This document shows positions 1-10,588 of a stretch of 64,000 nucleotides of DNA, in pieces. The notes beneath the pieces were generated by a model that was not told where the DNA came from, did no database searches, and saw only the letters and a program-made list of their open reading frames with translations. How positions within the stretch are numbered: the first letter of the stretch is position 1; every line of letters starts with the position of its first letter. Position numbers and translations under genes: made by a program. This DNA comes from Cantharellus purpuraceus (lineage: Eukaryota; Basidiomycota; Agaricomycetes; Cantharellales; Hydnaceae), in the NCBI GenBank assembly GCA_025174535.1, contig JALBUN010000010.1:868001-932000 (forward strand). The letters are read 5' to 3'.

Positions 1-1680
1 GAGCTGTTTGGGCACCTGAGAGGGGGTCAATAAGGGGATAGATTCGACGACGACGAGACTTCTATGAGGGAAATGGATTATTTGAGTAGTGAATGAGCGG
101 GGAAGTAGTCCTGGCCAGAACTCTAAAAAGGGTTTAGGCTGAGCAGTTCGGGTATCCATGTTAGGTGTTATTCCAGGAAATCCAGAGAGCAAGTTGCTAA
201 GAGCAACTCGGGTTGCGTTGCCGACTATTACTGGCGACGAGGCTTGAATGAATATTCTATTGACTTAAGGTTTGTTAGGTATTCTAGTCAGCGAAGAACC
301 TCATTCTTACCGCATTTGAGTCGTTGCTTTCTGTTGGCTGGTAGGATCATCCATGACGGAGCCATACAACTGGTATTCCAGGACAGAGATATCACCGTTG
401 GCAAGCTCTTGCTTTAGTATCATGTTTGTCATTGTCTTGAAACTTTCAAACTTCTCTTGAATGTCAAGGCCCACGGGATGCACAGAAAACTCCGCCTGAT
501 ATCCACCTCGAGCCTGTATGGCCACTTTCAGTGTTGGAGGTGCTGGCAGGCCCTTGACATTGCTGATGCGAACGCGATTGGCCCCATCAGGCGTAAACGT
601 GACATTTGTGAAGTCAGCAATCACATCTGGGTTGAAGTAAATCGGACCTTGGAGCTCGTATCTAAAACCAATAATGTGATTAATTGAAGACAGGCATTGC
701 CAAAGGTTGGCAACGTACAAAAACTGAGTCTTTACGGTTTCGACGGATACGAGACCGTTCTGATCCGGGTGCTTGGTGATAACGCTTGATCCATCCCAAT
801 TAATCTCAACGATAGGATGAGACAGGTCAAAGAAGGTTGGCATCAAACGCTTGAAACCAGGAAAGTTTCCACCTGTCTGTAGGAGATCAGGAGGGACGTC
901 CCGCATAAATAATATATTATAGCACTCACCACATATGGGCCGCACTCCACCAGATGGCCGGCTGCTAGTGCATGGGCTAGTTTGTCGAAGTCACCATGTT
1001 GCCATTTATGCCACCATGCAGCCAGTGCGATCACTGGACTTGCATCAGTGACTCTTCCAGTGATAACTATGTCTGCGCCTTCCTGCAGTGCCTTGACGAT
1101 CCCCCACGCACCGATGTACGCACTGGCAGCAATTGGCTTCTTTCCCCACTCTTTTAAAGTGGCTCCGTTGTGAAGATGGATGACTTGTTCCGGGGAGCGT
1201 TCACAGGGGAGTAATACATCGTCACCTTCTACCCATGCGACTACCTTGCGTTTACCCACGCTGGATATTTCATCTAGAGCCTTTTGAACTTCGGTTGCAA
1301 GCTGCTTAGGGTTGAAAGCGCCGGCATTGACCACCAGCTTGAGGTCTTTGGAAGTAAACTGTCGTATAGCGAGTCTAAATGATTGAAGAAACGGCATTTC
1401 ATAGCCTTTCGTTGGGTCCTCGATATACTCCAATGCCTTCCAGGGTAGGTTCATCTAGAAACATCGTGGTCATTATAGCCTGGAGCTGCTGGCGCTGGTC
1501 ACACCTCTGAGAGCCAGTCACCGACGATAGCGTCGACGGGACTTGCCCCTGAAAGCATTTGCACCATGGCATCTTGTCCTGTGGAATGGCATCATAAAGT
1601 CGATGAAACATATGTCGTCGGCAACACATACGATCGCCAGTTGCCCCGCTGATATTGCCAATAACAATAGGCCGAACCAT
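1..1680 (-). CDS. AtuA-type acyclic terpene utilisation (DUF1446) family protein, 3' end outside window
   Basis: Resembles the AtuA/DUF1446 family, whose bacterial member acts in acyclic terpene (citronellol/geraniol) catabolism; the fungal role is not established. Six exons can be placed by family continuity and GT-AG borders: 1680-1632, 1578-1505, 1454-930, 876-719, 661-311 and 256 to the window edge. The spliced protein opens MVRPIVIGNISGATGDRQD and continues through the family blocks VDAIVGDWLSE, VVNAGAFNP, WVEGDD, ASAYIGAWGI, GADIVITGRVTDAS and GHLVECGPYVTGGNFPGF. The last visible exon has the DTRTAQPKPFLEFWP block. About 470 residues are visible and the C-terminus lies off the left edge. 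All borders keep frame with no internal stop, so the gene looks intact. Its 5' end faces the retrotransposon block. The start at 1680 is the only ATG in frame just before the conserved N-terminus. Family call is firm; substrate is unknown. Confidence 0.88.
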
Positions 1681-2440
1681 GGTTGCGAGTCACTACGCGT
1701 TCAACTCTGTTCAGGTCTGGTAAGCTCTCCTTAAATAAAGACGCATACAGGGTAGCAGGCCTGGGAGCCTTGTTGCCTCCGAGAGAATGTGGGAAATTCC
1801 TGAAGTCAGGGGAACTCGGTGTCCGACCCAACGCCTCTGGAGGCCAATTGCATTTCAGGTGATGCCTACGGTGCACCCTGATCACCGCTTCAATCAAAAT
1901 TGTTACTTATAGAAGTTTGGAATTAAGTTGCCAAGTGACGTGCTGAGTATAACTCGCTAAATGTACAGGTTGAGATTGGGTTAGTGTTGCGGAGTGACGC
2001 GTAGACGACCAAGCATTTGGTCTTGTTTGGTACTGGACTGTGTACGTGGACGAAGGGATTCGTGGGAGAGGTTTGTCTTCTACTCCCACGAATCCCAGGT
2101 ACGATACTTTAATGAGCGCATACATCACCGGTCCTAATCTCTCCTACGCATTTGGTTTCTACTCCCACGAATCTGTTGGAGCCGCGCCCGTTTTGGTAAG
2201 CCCAAGCGTAGGCCCGTGCACATGGCGCCTGTCGCTTGGCCGCCATAATATAAACAGAGATGTGGCATGCATACACCTCAGTGAATGAACCTTCACTGAG
2301 GTGGTATGTTGTTCTTGCATGTAGATCATCACAGTACTGATGAGGCAATAGCTTCTCAATTAGGTAGTTATGTATGTCCTAAGTGAATGAACCTTCACTG
2401 AGGTGCTTGTCAATTAGCCTACTGCACAAATAAGTTCTAC
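1681..2440. other. Intergenic, upstream of the AtuA-like gene
   Basis: No gene is recognised. A short perfect hairpin (11-bp arms acctcagtgaa, 6-bp loop) lies at 2275-2302, and a near copy of its right half and loop recurs at 2380-2403, about 100 bp away. A direct repeat around ctactcccacgaatc occurs at 2080-2095 and 2160-2175. These may be terminal scraps of an old transposon. No coding similarity was seen. Confidence 0.5.
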
Positions 2441-2444
2441 AGGT

Positions 2445-3070
2445 TATGGGCCCTGCAGAGCCTACACAGCCTACCACTGCAAAGGCATTTGCTGTTCCAA
2501 AGCTAGCATCAGATGGGTCCAATTGGGTGACCTGGAAAAGCCAGATGCTTGCTGTCTTGGCTTCTAGTTGCAGTGTGATGTGACATGTACAGGGGACAGC
2601 CAGAGTGCCAGCCCCTCTCCCTATGGACACCTCACTTGTCCTAATGGAGAAAGAAGAAGAGCACCTAGAGAGACTTGAACCACAGTGGGATGACTATGAT
2701 CAACGTGAGGCCCTAATCCCCAGGTATTTATGATGATCCCCAAAAGCCTCCTGATTGAGGTGTTCCAACAGTGAAGCAGATATGGGATGCCATATGTGCA
2801 AAACATGAAGCAAAAGCAATAACCATCAAAGATAGATATCTGACATCACATGTACAAAATGAAATGTGAAGATGATGTGAATGTCTGGATGCACCTTAAG
2901 AATCTGATGAAGCTGCAAGAACAGCTTGCCAGCATGAGAGATGCACTCACTGACATCAAACTAACCACTGTCATCCTTGGATCTCTTCCAAAGTCCTACC
3001 GACCTCTCATAAATGCCATATCAATGTCTGCCAGGCATGCCAAGGTCAATCTCCAACCCAACATTGTAGT
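2445..3070 (+). pseudogene. Ty1/copia Gag fragment (broken)
   Basis: The frame from 2445 gives a copia Gag N-terminus with the block DGSNWVTWKSQM, followed by an in-frame TGA, further frameshifts and the later Gag segment near 2850-3060 (NVWMHLKNLMKLQEQL, then LGSLPKSYRPLINAIS). This is the UBN2-type Gag of Ty1/copia elements. No protease, integrase or RT of the same element follows, because the sequence is cut at 3071 by an LTR-A copy. It is a dead remnant. Confidence 0.72.
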
Positions 3071-3514
3071 TGAGATGACTATATTCATTAACACCCAGAT
3101 CCCCATGCATATGAATCTATACTCCATTTGGAAACCATCACATCTCCATCAGTCCATCTGATCATCACCATTGACCTCACTCATCTGCCTCCAGTTCCAA
3201 TTGATGCATCAGCATCACCATAGGAACCAGACATCTGTCCCCATCCGACTCAGACATATTCATGTAAGGCTGTTGGCCTCAGAGATCCATTACTGGAGTA
3301 ATTATTATTAGATTCCAAAGATGCATTTAAGTCATACTACTAGGGACTTCATTCCCCAGTTCAAATATTGAATCACACCTAGCTTCTAAGTCCAATCCAA
3401 ACTACCTAAGTTGTACTTCATCTCCAAAATCTCAGACACAGGTATTAGTGAGGGTGCAGCACATAAGCTGAAGCCAAGTCTGTTCTGACCCCCCATCAGA
3501 CCTAGTGCATAACA
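3071..3514 (+). repeat. LTR-A copy, forward, without minisatellite
   Basis: Matches the LTR-A family start (tgactatattcattaa) and end (ctagtgcataaca). It is 444 bp because it lacks the 12-bp minisatellite carried by other LTR-A copies. Flanks are gtagt and gtata, so a TSD is not clear. It interrupts the copia Gag remnant. Confidence 0.7.
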
Positions 3515-3737
3515 GTATATTCAAACTGCCATACTCACTTCTACCCTAATGCCATGATCCACTGCCAATTCTGAACATGCATGAGCTGTCAAGGTGCCTG
3601 CTTCCAGCATTGACACCATCTCTGAGGTTGTCAAAGAGCTGATGGGCCACATAGAGGCTGTCAATGAAGAGGATGACACCCCACCCTCCCTGAATCTGGT
3701 GCAAGTCATCTCCCTGCTCACCAGCAGCATCCATACC
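3515..3737. other. Unassigned spacer between two LTR-A copies
   Basis: An open stretch of about 45 codons (3594-3730, plus) precedes the next LTR-A copy. It resembles no family recognised here and is probably a fragment of retroelement coding sequence. Confidence 0.35.
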
Positions 3738-4411
3738 TGTTACGCACTAGGTCCGATTTGGGGTTGGAGGTTGGGTTGGAGGTTGGGTTGGAGGTTGGGT
3801 TGGAGGTTGGGTTGGAGGTTGGGTTGGAGGTTGGGTTGGAGGTTGGGTTGGAGGTTGGGTTGGAGGTTGGGTTGGAGGTTGGGTTGGAGGTTGGGTTGGA
3901 GGTTGGGTTGGAGGTTGGGTTGGAGGTTGGGTTGGAGGTTGGGTTGGAGTCAGAGTCGGAGTCAGGTAAGTTGTGGGGTTGGAATGGACTTGGCTTCAGC
4001 TTATGTGCTACGCCCTCACTAATACCAGTGTCTGAGATTTTGGAGACGGAGTACGAGTTAGGATCGGACTTAGGAACTAGGTGTGATTTGATATTCGAAC
4101 TGGGGAATGAAGTCCCCAGTCGGGCAACTTAAATACATATTTGAAATCTAATAATAATTACTCCGGGGATGGGTCTCCGAGGCCGATGGCCTTACATGAG
4201 TATGTCCGAGTCCGATGGGGATGGATGTCCAGGTTCCTATGGTGATGCTGATGCATCAATCGGAACCGGAGATGGATGGGTGGAATTGGCAGTGACAATC
4301 GGACAGGTAAATGGAGATGTGACGGTTTCCAAATGGAGTATAGATTTCATATGCATGGGGATCTGAGTGCATCAGATGGGGATCTGGGTGTTAATGAATA
4401 TAGTCATAACA
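3738..4411 (-). repeat. LTR-A, 3' LTR of truncated chromovirus E4, with expanded 12-bp minisatellite
   Basis: 674-bp LTR in reverse orientation, starting tgttacgcac and ending gtcataaca on the plus strand. About 16 tandem copies of the 12-mer ggttgggttgga lie at about 3765-3947. Just right of it, the minus strand reads a purine-rich tract (aatggagagatac), the polypurine tract expected before a 3' LTR. E4 is therefore a minus-strand element whose 3' LTR this is. Confidence 0.82.
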
Positions 4412-4538
4412 GTATCTCTCCATTTAAGGCTGAGCCCCTGAGGCCTCATGTCTGTGGATTGAATAGGTGAGATGGTTGGGCACAGTCGGAGTTATACTGG
4501 GGAAAAGGAGGGGCATGATTGAGGTCTTATCCCCAATG

Positions 4539-6290
4539 ATGTCAAACCCTTTGGCAAGCATGAGTGTGGCTGAGCTTGAGCAGTTGCTCTTGGCCCGACG
4601 GAAGGAAGAGGAAGAGGAGCGGAGATGGAAAGAGGAGGAGGAAGCAGAACGGAGACAGAAGGAAGAGGAGGAGGTGGAACGGAGATGGAAGGAGGAGGAG
4701 GAGCGGAGACGAAAGGAGGAGGAGGAGCAGAGATGGAAGGAGGAGGAGGAGCGGAGACAGAAGGAGGAGGAGGAGGAGGAGCGGAGATGGAAGGAGGAGC
4801 GGAGACGGAAGGAGGAGGAGGAGGAGTGGAGACGGAAGGAGGAGGAGGAGGAGCAGAGACAGAAGGAGGCGGTGGAGATGGAACGGAGAAGGAAGGAGGA
4901 GGAAGTGAAAGCTGAGAGGGCCCGCAGGGTCAAGGAACTTGCAGCCGCGAAGGAAGCTGTGAGACTGAAGGAAGTGGAGGAGCAGGCGCATGAGCTAGAA
5001 GCCACCATGGAGGTAGAGGAGGTGACTGGGGCAGGGGTGACCAGTCACCCAGGAAGTCCGAGTGTGCCAATACGGGCATGGACCCCTGAGGTCACCATCA
5101 TCTCCATTATGCGGACAGAGTCAACCCATCTGACAACTGTCCTTATGGAGGACTCACTGTTATGTCCACGGTCACAGCCGTTATTTGCGGTGGGTGCAGC
5201 TGAGGAAGATGACGTGGCGGAGGTGGAGAGGGTGGAGGTGGAAGTGGATCCTGATGCCAATATGGAGCTCAATGCAAATGCGGAGCCTGGGGCAGGTGTG
5301 GATGTTGGGACAGATGCAGAGCCGGATCTAACCTCGAATTGCTATTGGGTAGCTGCAGTTGAGGCTCGCAAAAGAGCGGAGCTTTATGCTGCTACCACCA
5401 AGAAGAATCTCAATGTCGCAGTCTTTTCATTGAAGGTGCACCCGAGTGCTGATACAGAGAAGCGGGAGGTGGATTGGAGGGTCATATGGTGCAAGGTGGA
5501 GAGTCACATGTTGGCGACCCATAAGAAGGAGCTGCATGTCGCTAGGTCGGCGATCCAGTTTCACAAGTGCAAGATGGAGAAGGCGGCAGCGGAACAGCAG
5601 GACAAGGAGGAGGAGAGGGAGCACTTGGAGGCCACATCGAGAAGGAGCGGACCACTCAAGGCTCTGGCTCCAGCGGAGCCATTCGGTGGGCCTGGCGTAA
5701 TTTGTGACTTGTGTTGTGACACAGGTGTGGAGTGTGTGTGGCCTACTGGCCCAACTTGCCACCTTCGGTCCTGCAATCGTTGTCGGGGTTGGAAAGGAGG
5801 GTGTAGGATCGATGGAAAGTTCGATCCCTGGAGTCGGAGTGTCAAGCCCCGACTAGTGGTACAAGGAGGGGTGGAGAAAGAATCGGAAGGTTGTCCAACC
5901 AAAAAGTGGAGAACAGAGATGGGTGCTGTGGCAGCTGGGGGTAGCGGTGTCGGGTTGGAAGGGGCAACGACTGGTGCAGGTACAGGGCATGTCTCTGTGC
6001 CCAATAGTACCATGGGCCAGCTTATCCGGCTGGTTAATCTGCAGTCGGAGCACCTTCGGTGGACGGAGGGGTTGTTAGTGGACTTGGTGAAGACAATGAA
6101 ATGGAAGGAGGTTCTGGAGGGTCAGTGGACGGCTGAGTTACGTTGGCTGCAGAAGTTCATGGCCCCTTTGGATGAGGATTTGGACATGGGGGATGAGAAC
6201 GATTGGGTGTCAGATGTAGAGAGTGATGATGAGTTGGAGATGGAGCCTGAGGTAGACAAGGGGAAGGGGAAAAGGAAATGCAATGTATAA
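4539..6290 (+). CDS. E4 antisense accessory ORF: coiled coil plus Zn2Cys6-like cysteine cluster
   Basis: 583 codons open from ATG 4539 (a second in-frame ATG lies at 4536) to TAA 6288-6290. After a short MSNPLASM N-terminus comes a long charged region rich in E, R and K (about residues 20-150), predicted coiled coil. An acidic middle follows, then six cysteines from residue 389 spaced C-x2-C-x6-C-x12-C-x2-C-x6-C, and an acidic C-terminus ending in KGKGKRK. The spacing equals the fungal Zn(II)2Cys6 consensus. It lies between the 3' LTR (left) and the pol C-terminus (right) of a minus-strand Ty3 chromovirus, so it runs antisense to the element. AATAAA at 6405-6410 follows the stop by 115 bp. 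The TATA seen in E3 is deleted here. It has no zinc knuckle of Gag type, and true Gag in this family is on the other strand. Function unknown; a DNA- or chromatin-binding role is inference. Confidence 0.72.
   Translation: MSNPLASMSVAELEQLLLARRKEEEEERRWKEEEEAERRQKEEEEVERRWKEEEERRRKEEEEQRWKEEEERRQKEEEEEERRWKEERRRKEEEEEWRRKEEEEEQRQKEAVEMERRRKEEEVKAERARRVKELAAAKEAVRLKEVEEQAHELEATMEVEEVTGAGVTSHPGSPSVPIRAWTPEVTIISIMRTESTHLTTVLMEDSLLCPRSQPLFAVGAAEEDDVAEVERVEVEVDPDANMELNANAEPGAGVDVGTDAEPDLTSNCYWVAAVEARKRAELYAATTKKNLNVAVFSLKVHPSADTEKREVDWRVIWCKVESHMLATHKKELHVARSAIQFHKCKMEKAAAEQQDKEEEREHLEATSRRSGPLKALAPAEPFGGPGVICDLCCDTGVECVWPTGPTCHLRSCNRCRGWKGGCRIDGKFDPWSRSVKPRLVVQGGVEKESEGCPTKKWRTEMGAVAAGGSGVGLEGATTGAGTGHVSVPNSTMGQLIRLVNLQSEHLRWTEGLLVDLVKTMKWKEVLEGQWTAELRWLQKFMAPLDEDLDMGDENDWVSDVESDDELEMEPEVDKGKGKRKCNV
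4640..4900 (+). repeat. GGA/GAG-rich low-complexity coding repeat
   Basis: Imperfect tandem units built on gaggagga and gcggagacggaag encode the E/R/K-rich coiled coil of the accessory ORF. The same tract in E3 (about 40070-40270) has fewer units, showing unit-number change between copies. Confidence 0.75.
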
Positions 6291-6451
6291 CATAAAAAAA
6301 TGGAAATGATATTGATTATAATCTGTCAGAGTGGAGAAGAATGAGGTGGAGTGATATTCCTTCGGAGTTTTTTGGGCAGACTTGTAATTTCCCTTGTGAC
6401 TTGTAATAAAATGATGATGCAAAATAATAGAATTAGCATTAGTAATGGAAC

Positions 6452-6599
6452 TTAAAGATTCATAAGAGGGCCAGGTTTGTCTGGATAAGTGGAGTGAAAG
6501 TCGGAGATGGATTCAGATGCGTGATTGAGTTTGGACACGGAGATCCATGAGGACTCTTCATTGGTGCCTTCGTATTCAGTCCATTTGACTAGGTACTGG
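6452..6599 (-). pseudogene. E4 pol C-terminus (chromodomain end), truncated
   Basis: The minus strand reads the end of the chromodomain and the terminal DKPGPLMNL seen also in E3. The N-terminal side is cut at 6599/6600 by LTR-B sequence. It sits tail to tail with the accessory ORF, with 161 bp between the two stops. Confidence 0.75.
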
Positions 6600-7408
6600 T
6601 GTTTTGGAACCCACAAAATTACGGTGCAACCTTCCAGTAGTTTCCATCTATTAATAGGTACAATATTCCAGAAGCATTAGTCAGCTCCTGTAAATACAAT
6701 ATATAAGGAGGTCATTCTGCCTCTGAAATAGTAACATATTCTACCACTTCTACCCATCTTCTGCACACCAGTGTGACTAGAGTGACATACAGTGTCATCC
6801 TCTATCTCAGTAACTGTTGATTACCAGTTCAAGGATCTTTTACAGTTGTGTAACTGTACTTGATTGCACTCGAAGTAGTGATATTCCTGCTTTGGGCGTG
6901 AGTGTAGTATCTGCCTCACGTGACTACAAATCTACAGGGTGAGATTGTCTGTTGATAGTCCTGCCATTAGTGCTCTTTGTTTAAGTTACTAGTGTGTACT
7001 GCCTTTGCAGAGCATTAGAATCTTGAACTTGTGTGAAGCAGTTGCTAGACTACTTCACACATCGCTGTTACCCGCTTCTGAGTGCCACTGGTTGGATGGT
7101 TGGATTCATCCACCTACTTCCTTTAGCCTCTAAGTGCATTCCCCTCTTTTTGGAATGTCTGGACCCCTAAGCGTCTGTGAACTCTAGACTCTGGAAGTCT
7201 TATTCATTTCTTGCTGCTAAGAAATGTATTACCTTTCTGCGTATAGTCTGCATTGACCAATACAAAGGATTGTAACCAAAGTACAAACGTTAAATTGTTT
7301 CTGGAGTTGTGCTGCAGCAGGGTTTGATATTCTTCTCAGCTGTTCATTCACGGAATTGTGGTGATTTAGAGTTTGCCCTAACACCATAATTTTGCGGGTT
7401 CCAAAACA
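6600..7408 (+). repeat. Chimeric LTR-B: 25 bp reversed end joined to forward 3' half
   Basis: 6600-6624 is the reverse complement of the LTR-B 3' end (tgttttggaaccc). It is joined directly to forward LTR-B from its middle (caaccttccagtag) through its 3' end at 7408 (ttccaaaaca). The left flank actgg and right flank gattt do not match, so this is not a simple insertion. It joins E4 to E2. The LTR-B TATA-like region (caatatataagg) is at about 6700. Confidence 0.8.
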
Positions 7409-8755
7409 GATTTCATCATGAATTTCACTTAGAAGATTAGATTGCTCAGCCTTGGGTACGCATAGCCTGTAATTGCCATTCCAATCTTCAAAGTAAAGCA
7501 ATCCATCCTCATTTTCAAAAAAGAGTGGATGCTTCAGACTGATCCAATTAGACTCCTGTCGTAATTCGGATCTGACCCTTTTGAAGTAAGGATCTTTGGG
7601 ATATGCACCAACTATTTTCTGAATCTCTTCCTGAGCAAGGCTAGAGACTAGATTATAGCTTTTGGCTGTCACGTATGGAATAGTGAAATCTTCTTCCAGG
7701 CTGGTATTGGCTTGGATGGAAGAAGCATGCACGTTCAGTGGAATTCTCTGGTTCTCTTCTTCATGTGCAGCCATTAACATTAAAGTTCTGGCTTCAAAGT
7801 GAGGAGAGATATCAGAATAAAAATCCACAAGTGGATCCTGTTCCGAGTCCAGGATAGTAGGAATGGAGTCATCAGAAGAAGGCCCATCTTGATATGGAAC
7901 ATTCCTTCTGAGTCTGGAGATAGGATCTACATTGGAGTGAACCCATCCCACTCGGTGTACAATGTTTAATTCAGGGTACGCAGCAAATACCGTTCCCCAA
8001 GTTAATAACCGCTGATTAACATTTTGGTAGGTCTGACTCCAGATGAGGGCTGCATGGTCTGTAATGGCTACTACTTTCTCCCCTTCAATGTAGGGTTGAA
8101 ATTTGATAAGACCGTCTCGTAATGCAAGTGCCTTTCTTTCCATAGGAGAGTAATTCCTTTCAGCTGGTTTCAAGGTGCGAGACCAGTAAGCAATGACTTG
8201 TTCTACTGAAACTGTAGTGTTTTCGAAGTCTTTATCCCAAGTACCTGGCTTAGGGAGAGTTTCATCTTTTAACACAGGAATCACCAATTGTGGTACAGGT
8301 AATCCTTTGTCATAAGCTGATTTGAGTTTCTCATACCCTTTGGTACCTTTGAGATCTCTGATTTTGAGAGGTTGAATCTGCTGAAGTATAGCAGCAATTC
8401 CAACATCACATGCGTCAGAGTAGACTCTATATCTGAGACCAGGAATGGCATACGCCCTGACTGGTGCACTGACAAGGGCATTTTAGCCAAATCAAAGGCT
8501 TCTTGTTGAGTATTGCCCCATTCCCAAGTTGAATTCTTTTTGAGCAATTCAAACAAGGGAGCTACAATCCATGCATAGAATGGTATATATGAGGAGAAGT
8601 ATACCACCATTCCAAGGAAGATTTGTAGGTCATGCACATTCTTTGGTTCTGCCAATTCCAGTATAGCATCTATCTTCTCTTTGTGAGTTGATAGACCTAA
8701 CTGTGATACCTTTTTCCTAACAGTAGCAATGACTGGTAGGCCAAATGGCACTTAG
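7409..8755 (-). pseudogene. E2 Ty3/gypsy pol: end of RT, RNase H and start of integrase zinc region (truncated)
   Basis: Reads on the minus strand from the RT connection (LELAEPKNVHDLQIFLGMVVYFS) through an RNase H block (YWSRTLKPAERNYSPMERKALAL, then ITDHAAL) to a pre-integrase stretch ending LLSEIHDEI, where LTR-B cuts it at 7408. Frames change near 8285 and 8755. RNase H and RT order fit Ty3/gypsy. The integrase core and 3' LTR of E2 are not found in the window. Confidence 0.82.
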
Positions 8756-10009
8756 CAGGGGATAAGGTGATTCCAGACTTTTCTATAGCTCCAAACACTT
8801 TGTCTAGATGATCCAAGTGTTCTTTGAATGTCTTGGAATATATGACAATATCATCAATATAGACCAGGGCAAACACCCATAGAAAAGGTGCTAGGACACC
8901 TTGCATTACTCTTTGAAAGACTGCAGGTCCATTCTGATACCCAAAGGGCATCCGTTTGAACTGATACAGTCCTCTATGAGTTCTGAATGCAGTTTTTTCT
9001 TTGGCACTGTCCAACATTTGCAGCTGTGTGAAACCCGCTAATGCATCCAAGGTGGATAACCAACAAGATCCAGTGAGTGCCCGCAAAATGGAATCTTGTC
9101 TAGGCAAGGGAAATTCATCTGGGACAGCAATCTCATTGAGTTTCCTATAGTCTATACACATTCTAGGTTTCCCATTATGATAGGCTATAAGTGCTGGAAA
9201 ACCCCAAGGACTTTTGGATGGTTTAATGACTCCGAGACTGAGCCAAGCATCCATTTGCTTGTCAATGACTTCCCTTTTGGCAGGTGAGGCATTATAAGGA
9301 GGTAGTGAAATTTCTTTGGCCTCAGGCCTGAGATTGATTTCAACTTTTGCATCATAATTGCCAAGTCTACCATCAAGACCAAATGCATCTTTATGTGCCA
9401 GAACTGTATCTTGGAGAGCCTTCCTATTGGTGTCATTGAGCTCTGGTGAGAAGTCAATTTCATCCAACAGTTGGTTTTCAGGAACATCCTCAGGGGGAAT
9501 TTCCTGAGCCTTAGGTCCTCCTTGTACCACCTCTCCATCTGATTCAAGAGAGGCAACAGTAGGTACCGCACCAGACTCAAAGTTCTGTTGAGCAAGAGCT
9601 TTTATGAGTCTGGCATGAGAGAGACAAGTCTCTAATTGAGTCTGGTTCAAATTAGAAGTCCAATCCAGCCAATTGGAAGGATTTCTAGCATGACCCAGAA
9701 GTTGTCCTTGATGTATAGTAACTGGTTGTGATGAAAAATTGCTAACATGTAGGCATGGGTTATTCCGAGATACAATTGCATCTGAGATGCCATAGAAATC
9801 TTCAGGCCCATGATTGGAGTGAAGCACTTTTTCCACATAAACTTCATTACTATTCCCAGGGAAATAGATAGAAGCAGGAATTAGAGATGCAGTTTCAGGA
9901 GGAATTGTGATGGAATGTAAGGCCCTGACACTTGAATCCAAAATGTGTGCTCTAATCCGTTTCCAAGATTTCTTAATACGTCTATGAGCCTTGAACTTTG
10001 CAGTCAGAG
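8697..10009 (-). pseudogene. E2 Ty3/gypsy reverse transcriptase
   Basis: Minus-strand RT of the Ty3/gypsy class: MCIDYRKLNEI, then STLDALAGFTQLQM (motif A Asp present), RMPFGYQNGPAVFQ and the catalytic VYIDDIVIYSK. The linker before RT (VRALHSITIPPETASLIPA) runs to 10009, where E1 is inserted; the upstream protease resumes at 17019. A frameshift follows the palm near 8750. This element is different from E1: the box is YIDD rather than YLDD and no chromodomain is seen. Confidence 0.87.
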
Positions 10010-10588
10010 TGTTAAGTGCTGAAAACTCGGAGTTTAAAGGAGTAGCTGGTGTTTGGATACTAGTGAGGAAGGGGATGGGACTTTACTGTTCCAGTTCAAC
10101 TGGAGACAGATGGGGACAAATAACATTTGAGTCAGATCGAGTGGACTTGGCTTCAACTTATGTGTTGCGCCCCCTTGAATTGTCGGTCCAATATTTCGGA
10201 GTTCGGAGTATGGAGTTGGATCAAAGATCCGGAGATTGACTTGTCAAGAAGCTAGTAACCAAGAAGCTGATGGGGAATCTTAGTCGATTTACGAACTACT
10301 GTAACATACAAGAAGTAGCCCGTATAAGTATGTAGAGAATTGAATGGTAAAACTAAAAGCAATAAGACAATAAGACTAATATGGAATACAACATGGAAAG
10401 GAGTTTGGAGTTCAGACTCATGTCCGAACTAATACTAAACAATTAGAAAGTATAATGGTTGTTGTAACCCATAAGAAGAAGACTACTAATGAGGAGAACA
10501 ATGGCAGGGTCTGGAGTTGATGGAGGTGGAGTTGACGGAGGTGGAGATGGAATCTGGAGATCGGAACTCAGTGTTACAGGATGTAACA
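10010..10588 (-). repeat. LTR-C, 3' LTR of E1
   Basis: 579 bp, plus strand tgttaagtgct to ggatgtaaca. Carries a short ggtggagttga repeat near its right end. Pairs with the 5' LTR at 16407-17013. Confidence 0.92.

Noticed and set aside
3594..4132. Open frames made of GWRL or GLEV repeats
   Set aside because: They only translate the 12-bp minisatellite of LTR-A, which is open in several frames because its unit length is a multiple of three.
4424..5008. Serine/leucine-rich minus-strand frames opposite the E4 coiled coil
   Set aside because: Mirror of the GGA-rich coding repeat; no start context or family match.
5703..5810. Retroviral CCHC zinc knuckle in the E4 ORF
   Set aside because: Spacing lacks the C-x2-C-x4-H-x4-C pattern, while Gag with a proper knuckle is on the other strand in E1.
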